In this document: positions 60,561 through 64,000 of the stretch, one piece after another
Position numbering within the stretch: the stretch's first letter is position 1
Layout: every line of letters starts with the position of its first letter
Assembly (NCBI GenBank): GCA_000320545.1
Contig: ADNK01001859.1
Location: forward strand, 38,501 to 102,500
From: Bigelowiella natans CCMP2755
Lineage: Eukaryota > Cercozoa > Chlorarachniophyceae
Length of the DNA: 64,000 nucleotides
Direction: 5' to 3'
Notes under the pieces: model-generated
What the model was told of the DNA's origin: nothing
Database searches by the model: none
What the model saw: only the letters and a program-made list of their open reading frames with translations
Program-made: the position numbers and the translations under genes

Positions 60561-62010
60561 ATGTCACCATCAGAGGGACGTAGACGACGGTCGTCGGCGT
60601 TGTCGGAAATTTGGAAAAGCACTGCTTCTTCTCGCCTTCCTGTGTCTCCCGAACTGCGACGTCGTCGATTTGGTATTTTCTCCCTGAAGCTAATGGGAGT
60701 TATCTCCATTGTATTTGCGACGATTGTGGCCGCCACCACTGTGACATCGTCGTCTCGATGGACTGGATCGGGAGCATCATTGCGCAAATTCAGCAGCCTA
60801 CATCGGCTCATCATACCAGAGCACCACCGTCTTTCATCGACTCCCATCGCGGGTATTATTAGAACAACAACAGGAATGGTAGGGCTTTCGTCGAAATGCA
60901 GTCGTAGCAGCGTCAACCGTCATCGAGGCGTGGCGTCGTTATCATGCGGAGCGAAACCTGGAGGCGGAGGAGGAGGAGGTTCTGGGGGAGCAAAACGGCG
61001 CAGAGGAGGGGGGGCAAATGGTGACGGTGATCCAAATAGCAAGGCAAGAAATCGTAGAAGATCTATGGGGGATAGCGAGGCTGCGTCACGGAATCGGCAA
61101 CCATCGTCAGGGGGGGCAGATAGACGACGTCCGATGTCAGTGCTTCTCTCTCACCCTTCTACTCGATTATGTGTATTATATGTTTGTCCGTGTGTGTGTA
61201 ATTTACGCACGGCAGCATACCACCAGTAAAATATACATACATGATATAATTTTTGGTTTCAGGTGGGACGAAGAGGATGAGGATGGAGTATCATTCGGTG
61301 CGGCTCCTGGAGGCAATAGGGAACGCCGTCGCAACCGACGCAAGAGCGTTGGGGGTGGTGGGTCAAATTCTCAGCAGAGTCGAGAAGCGAGAATGGCGGG
61401 CCTTCTCGATGAATTATTTGACGATATAGAGCGTCTACAGGATTCCGAATCTCGTACGTGCGTATGCCTTGTATCCAAGTGGATGATGATGATGATGTGT
61501 GTGTGTTTGTGTGTGTGCGTGTGTGTGTTTGTGTACCACCATACGGTCATATAATTCATCTTGAAATAAAGCAGTAGGTGACAATCAGGAATCCATTTTT
61601 TATTCTAACGAGATGAAAATCTGCGTGTAGCGATGATTTACTTAAACAATCTCCACCACACACAACATAGGGGGCTCTACTGTTAGAGTCCATCAATAAT
61701 CTGATAATATACATCTACCATTCAAACAAATACGGATTGTCAGGTGGTGCTTCAACAAACAATGTAGTGGATTCAAACGACAAGCATAATTACGACAACG
61801 ATGATGACGACCACGAACTCGAGGAGGAAGATCTGACGAAAGGTGGCTGCTATTGTTTCAAATACTCGTCAAACCGACAGTAGATTTTACTTTTATGTCT
61901 TAATTAAGTAGCTTTGCTTGTGATTCCGTTGTTGTTGTTGTTGTTGTTGTTGCTGTTGTCGTTTAAGTCTCTCAAACTACTGATGATAATACTGCTGCTG
62001 CTGCTGCCGC

Positions 62011-62045
<35 letters not shown>

Positions 62046-63758
62046 CTTCTGCTACTAACGACGCTCTTCATACATGTTGCTAGTGAACCTGTCCTCTGAC
62101 CAGCTCCGTGCGATTGGCGGAATCAACGGCCAGGAGTGGGCAGAGTCGTGGGAGAGGGAGAAGGCTGCTTTGGATGACCGAGGAAAAGAGGCTGTTTCAG
62201 TGATATCAGCGGTCGCAGGAACACCAGAGGCAGTAGATCGGTTGAGAGAGTTCTCCGATGTGCTGTCGGTGCCTGTTTTGGCCGCCGCATTTCCGTTTGA
62301 ACTTGATGATTATCAGCTTCAGGTAGTGTTTCTTTGTTTGATGATGATTCTTGGATGTACCATGCACGCTGTGCGCAAGAGTAGTATGGACTTTTGTCAC
62401 TTTTTTTTTTTACATTTTTTTTTTTAACGATGGAGGAACTGATGCGGCGCGTCTTTGCGTGTCGATCAGTAAAAGGCACATCACCATAATCCGTACCTCT
62501 TCTTTTTCTTCATCATCTTTCATTAGTCGATAAGAACGATCTTGCGAAATGAATCCCTTGTTTTGTCCGCACCGACTGGTGCAGGGAAAACGGTGGCTGG
62601 AGAGGCTGCGGTACGTTCATCAAATCAAATACACGACAGACGCTCATCATCATCATCATCATCATCATTATTATTACGACAAATCATGCAATCTTTTTCT
62701 TCTCGCATGAGAAAGTAGTCCATGATCGATGTTTCCTTCTCCTTCGCATATATCTACTGTTATCGGAAAGCAGTGACGATGATAGCAGAGCCACTCACTC
62801 ACTTGCAAATGGCTTTTTCCTTTAGGTTTTCGCAGCTCTCGCGCAAAATCGCAGGGCCTTTTATACAACGCCATTGAAGGTGACTTGCCAATCGAAGCCA
62901 TCGATGATGAATGGGGGTGTTTTCTTACGTACTCTGAGACGAAAGATTAAGGAGGGGGGGGGGGGGGGGGGGGGGGGGATAAAGCACGAATAATTCAGAA
63001 CAGAAAACGCAGTATGTATGCTATATTGAGAGGCATTGATATTTGATTTTGTATTGACTGTTTGCGTCCTCCTATCTTCTTCTTCTTTGTGCTATGGCCG
63101 ATGATGATGTCTTAGGCCTTGTCGAATCAGAAGTTCCTGGATCTATCAGAGTCCCTGGGAGCGGAACGAGTAGGCCTATCCACAGGCGATGTAAGGCATA
63201 ACGTGGATGCAGAGGTGGGTGCTTTGAGCTGCTTTTAGCTGCTATTCTATTACTCTTTGAAAAGCCTCGGAATTCCACACAATGTGATGTGTTTTTGGCT
63301 CTGCGACATTGCCATGGCCGCCAAAGACAACTGCAGTTTCCACATTGCCAAGCTGAAATTAGCTTACAAACGCATATGAATCAATCAATAAATAAATAAA
63401 TATATATATATATATATATATACTGATATATTACGTAACCAGGTGGTGGTGATGACAACGGAGGTATACCGTAATATGCTTTACTCACGAGACAATAAGA
63501 ACAATCCTGGAGCGAAATCCTCCTCCAGCACTACTGCCAACTCTGCTGCTGCTGTGGAGGGGGAGGAGGCCGCCGTGTCGTCTGAAACAGAACATTCCTC
63601 CTCCTCCCCCTCATCCTCCGTTGAATCCTCAGTAGCCAGCGGAGTCGAGCCAGTAGAAGGAGGTGACAATGATGAGGAGAAGAAGAATGGAGGAAGCGAT
63701 TATGATGAAGATCATGATGACGATGACGATTGTAGCGTGATAAAATGTGTAGATATAC

Positions 63759-63807
<49 letters not shown>

Positions 63808-63927
63808 ATAGATTTCAGTGCACCTGGACTGTGACAAAATGAATACAATATATATATATATATATATATTATATGTGTGTATATATTGATTGCTCAAGCA
63901 GTTCTAATTTCATGATTGATTATACTG

Positions 63928-63984
<57 letters not shown>

Positions 63985-64000
63985 CTCTCTTTTCTCTTCC
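60561..64000 (+). CDS. Ski2-like (ISE2/HelY-type) DExH RNA helicase, N-terminal part
   Basis: Eight exons in phase: 60561-61135, 61263-61453, 61744-61842, 62084-62322, 62527-62610, 62826-62879, 63116-63214 and 63443 to about 63736; the gene runs past the window. The helicase core starts with the Q-motif-like FPFELDDYQLQ, then motif I SAPTGAGKTVAGEAA, motif Ia FYTTPLKALSNQKF, Ib-like GLSTGDVRHN and VVVMTTEVYRNMLY. This order and wording are typical of the Ski2/Mtr4 superfamily and closest to the plastid ISE2 / bacterial HelY branch, which process or remodel RNA. A basic leader (RRRRFGIFSLKLMGVISIVFATIVAATT) has one hydrophobic stretch and then a long Arg/Ser/Gly region, consistent with a complex-plastid precursor. 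A large Ser/Asp/Glu-rich insertion follows motif Ib. The DEVH box and C-terminal DSHCT domain are not in the window. Confidence 0.88.
62954..62978. repeat. 25-nt poly-G run
   Basis: Twenty-five consecutive G in an intron of the helicase gene, on the sense strand. This is the longest homopolymer in the window; it could fold as a G-quadruplex in the pre-mRNA, and its length is likely variable. Confidence 0.9.
63922..63982. repeat. Microsatellite (CT)n at window end
   Basis: A pyrimidine-only CT run close to the right edge, in the helicase intron after 63736. It could serve as an extended polypyrimidine tract for the next exon outside the window. Confidence 0.85.

Overview
The window is nuclear DNA of a eukaryote, most likely a unicellular alga with a secondary (complex) plastid. 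The genes are dense with short GT-AG introns, and no prokaryotic operons or RNA genes were seen. A Calvin-cycle sedoheptulose-1,7-bisphosphatase carries a hydrophobic signal peptide followed by a transit-like stretch, which points to a plastid inside the endomembrane system. An ISE2/Ski2-type helicase starts with a similar leader. The lineage (stramenopile, haptophyte, chlorarachniophyte or other) cannot be settled from this sequence alone. Introns, UTRs and many exons are loaded with microsatellites (GT, GA, AT, CAT, GGA, poly-G). Most long open frames outside the genes listed here are translated microsatellites. I rebuilt gene models by reading exons, splice sites and phase by hand; unresolved junctions are stated.

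Layout from left to right: coiled-coil protein (-, 122-2683); membrane protein of unknown family (+, 5365 to about 10222); MYCBP/AMY-1 homologue with a 12-nt microexon (-, 11413-12158); a doubtful (-) gene or pseudogene (about 12.6-13.3 kb); ER thiol oxidase ERO1 (+, 13319-16395); fumarate-reductase flavoprotein fused to cytochrome b5 (+, about 16419-20795); secreted protein of unknown function (-, 22109-24336); prolyl 4-hydroxylase (+, 24984-27564); PIG3-type quinone oxidoreductase (-, 28537-31995); UBZ4 zinc-finger protein (+, about 32704-35842); diflavin reductase TAH18/NDOR1 (-, 36640 to about 43.6 kb); a possible LINE remnant (about 43.98-44.28 kb); a multi-spanning membrane protein (-, 45335-46849); chromodomain/zinc-finger/poly-Q-H protein (+, 47465-51057); plastid SBPase (-, 51727-53439); small FHA protein (+, 54233-54658); a large protein of unknown family (-, 55899-59478); plastid-type Ski2-like helicase, cut by the window end (+, 60561 to beyond 64000).

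Several genes fall into redox themes. ERO1 oxidises protein disulfide isomerase in the ER. The adjacent fumarate reductase could act as an electron sink, as Osm1 does in yeast. TAH18 supplies electrons for cytosolic Fe-S assembly. The prolyl hydroxylase and the quinone oxidoreductase are further redox enzymes.

Two large-scale features stand out. Gene strand alternates almost perfectly, with 13 of 15 neighbouring pairs on opposite strands. The convergent (3'-to-3') spacers share an unusual vocabulary of short palindromes (GCATGC, CTAGCTAG, GTGCAC, GTACG) that I do not see in the divergent promoters, which makes them candidates for a common boundary or 3'-end element.
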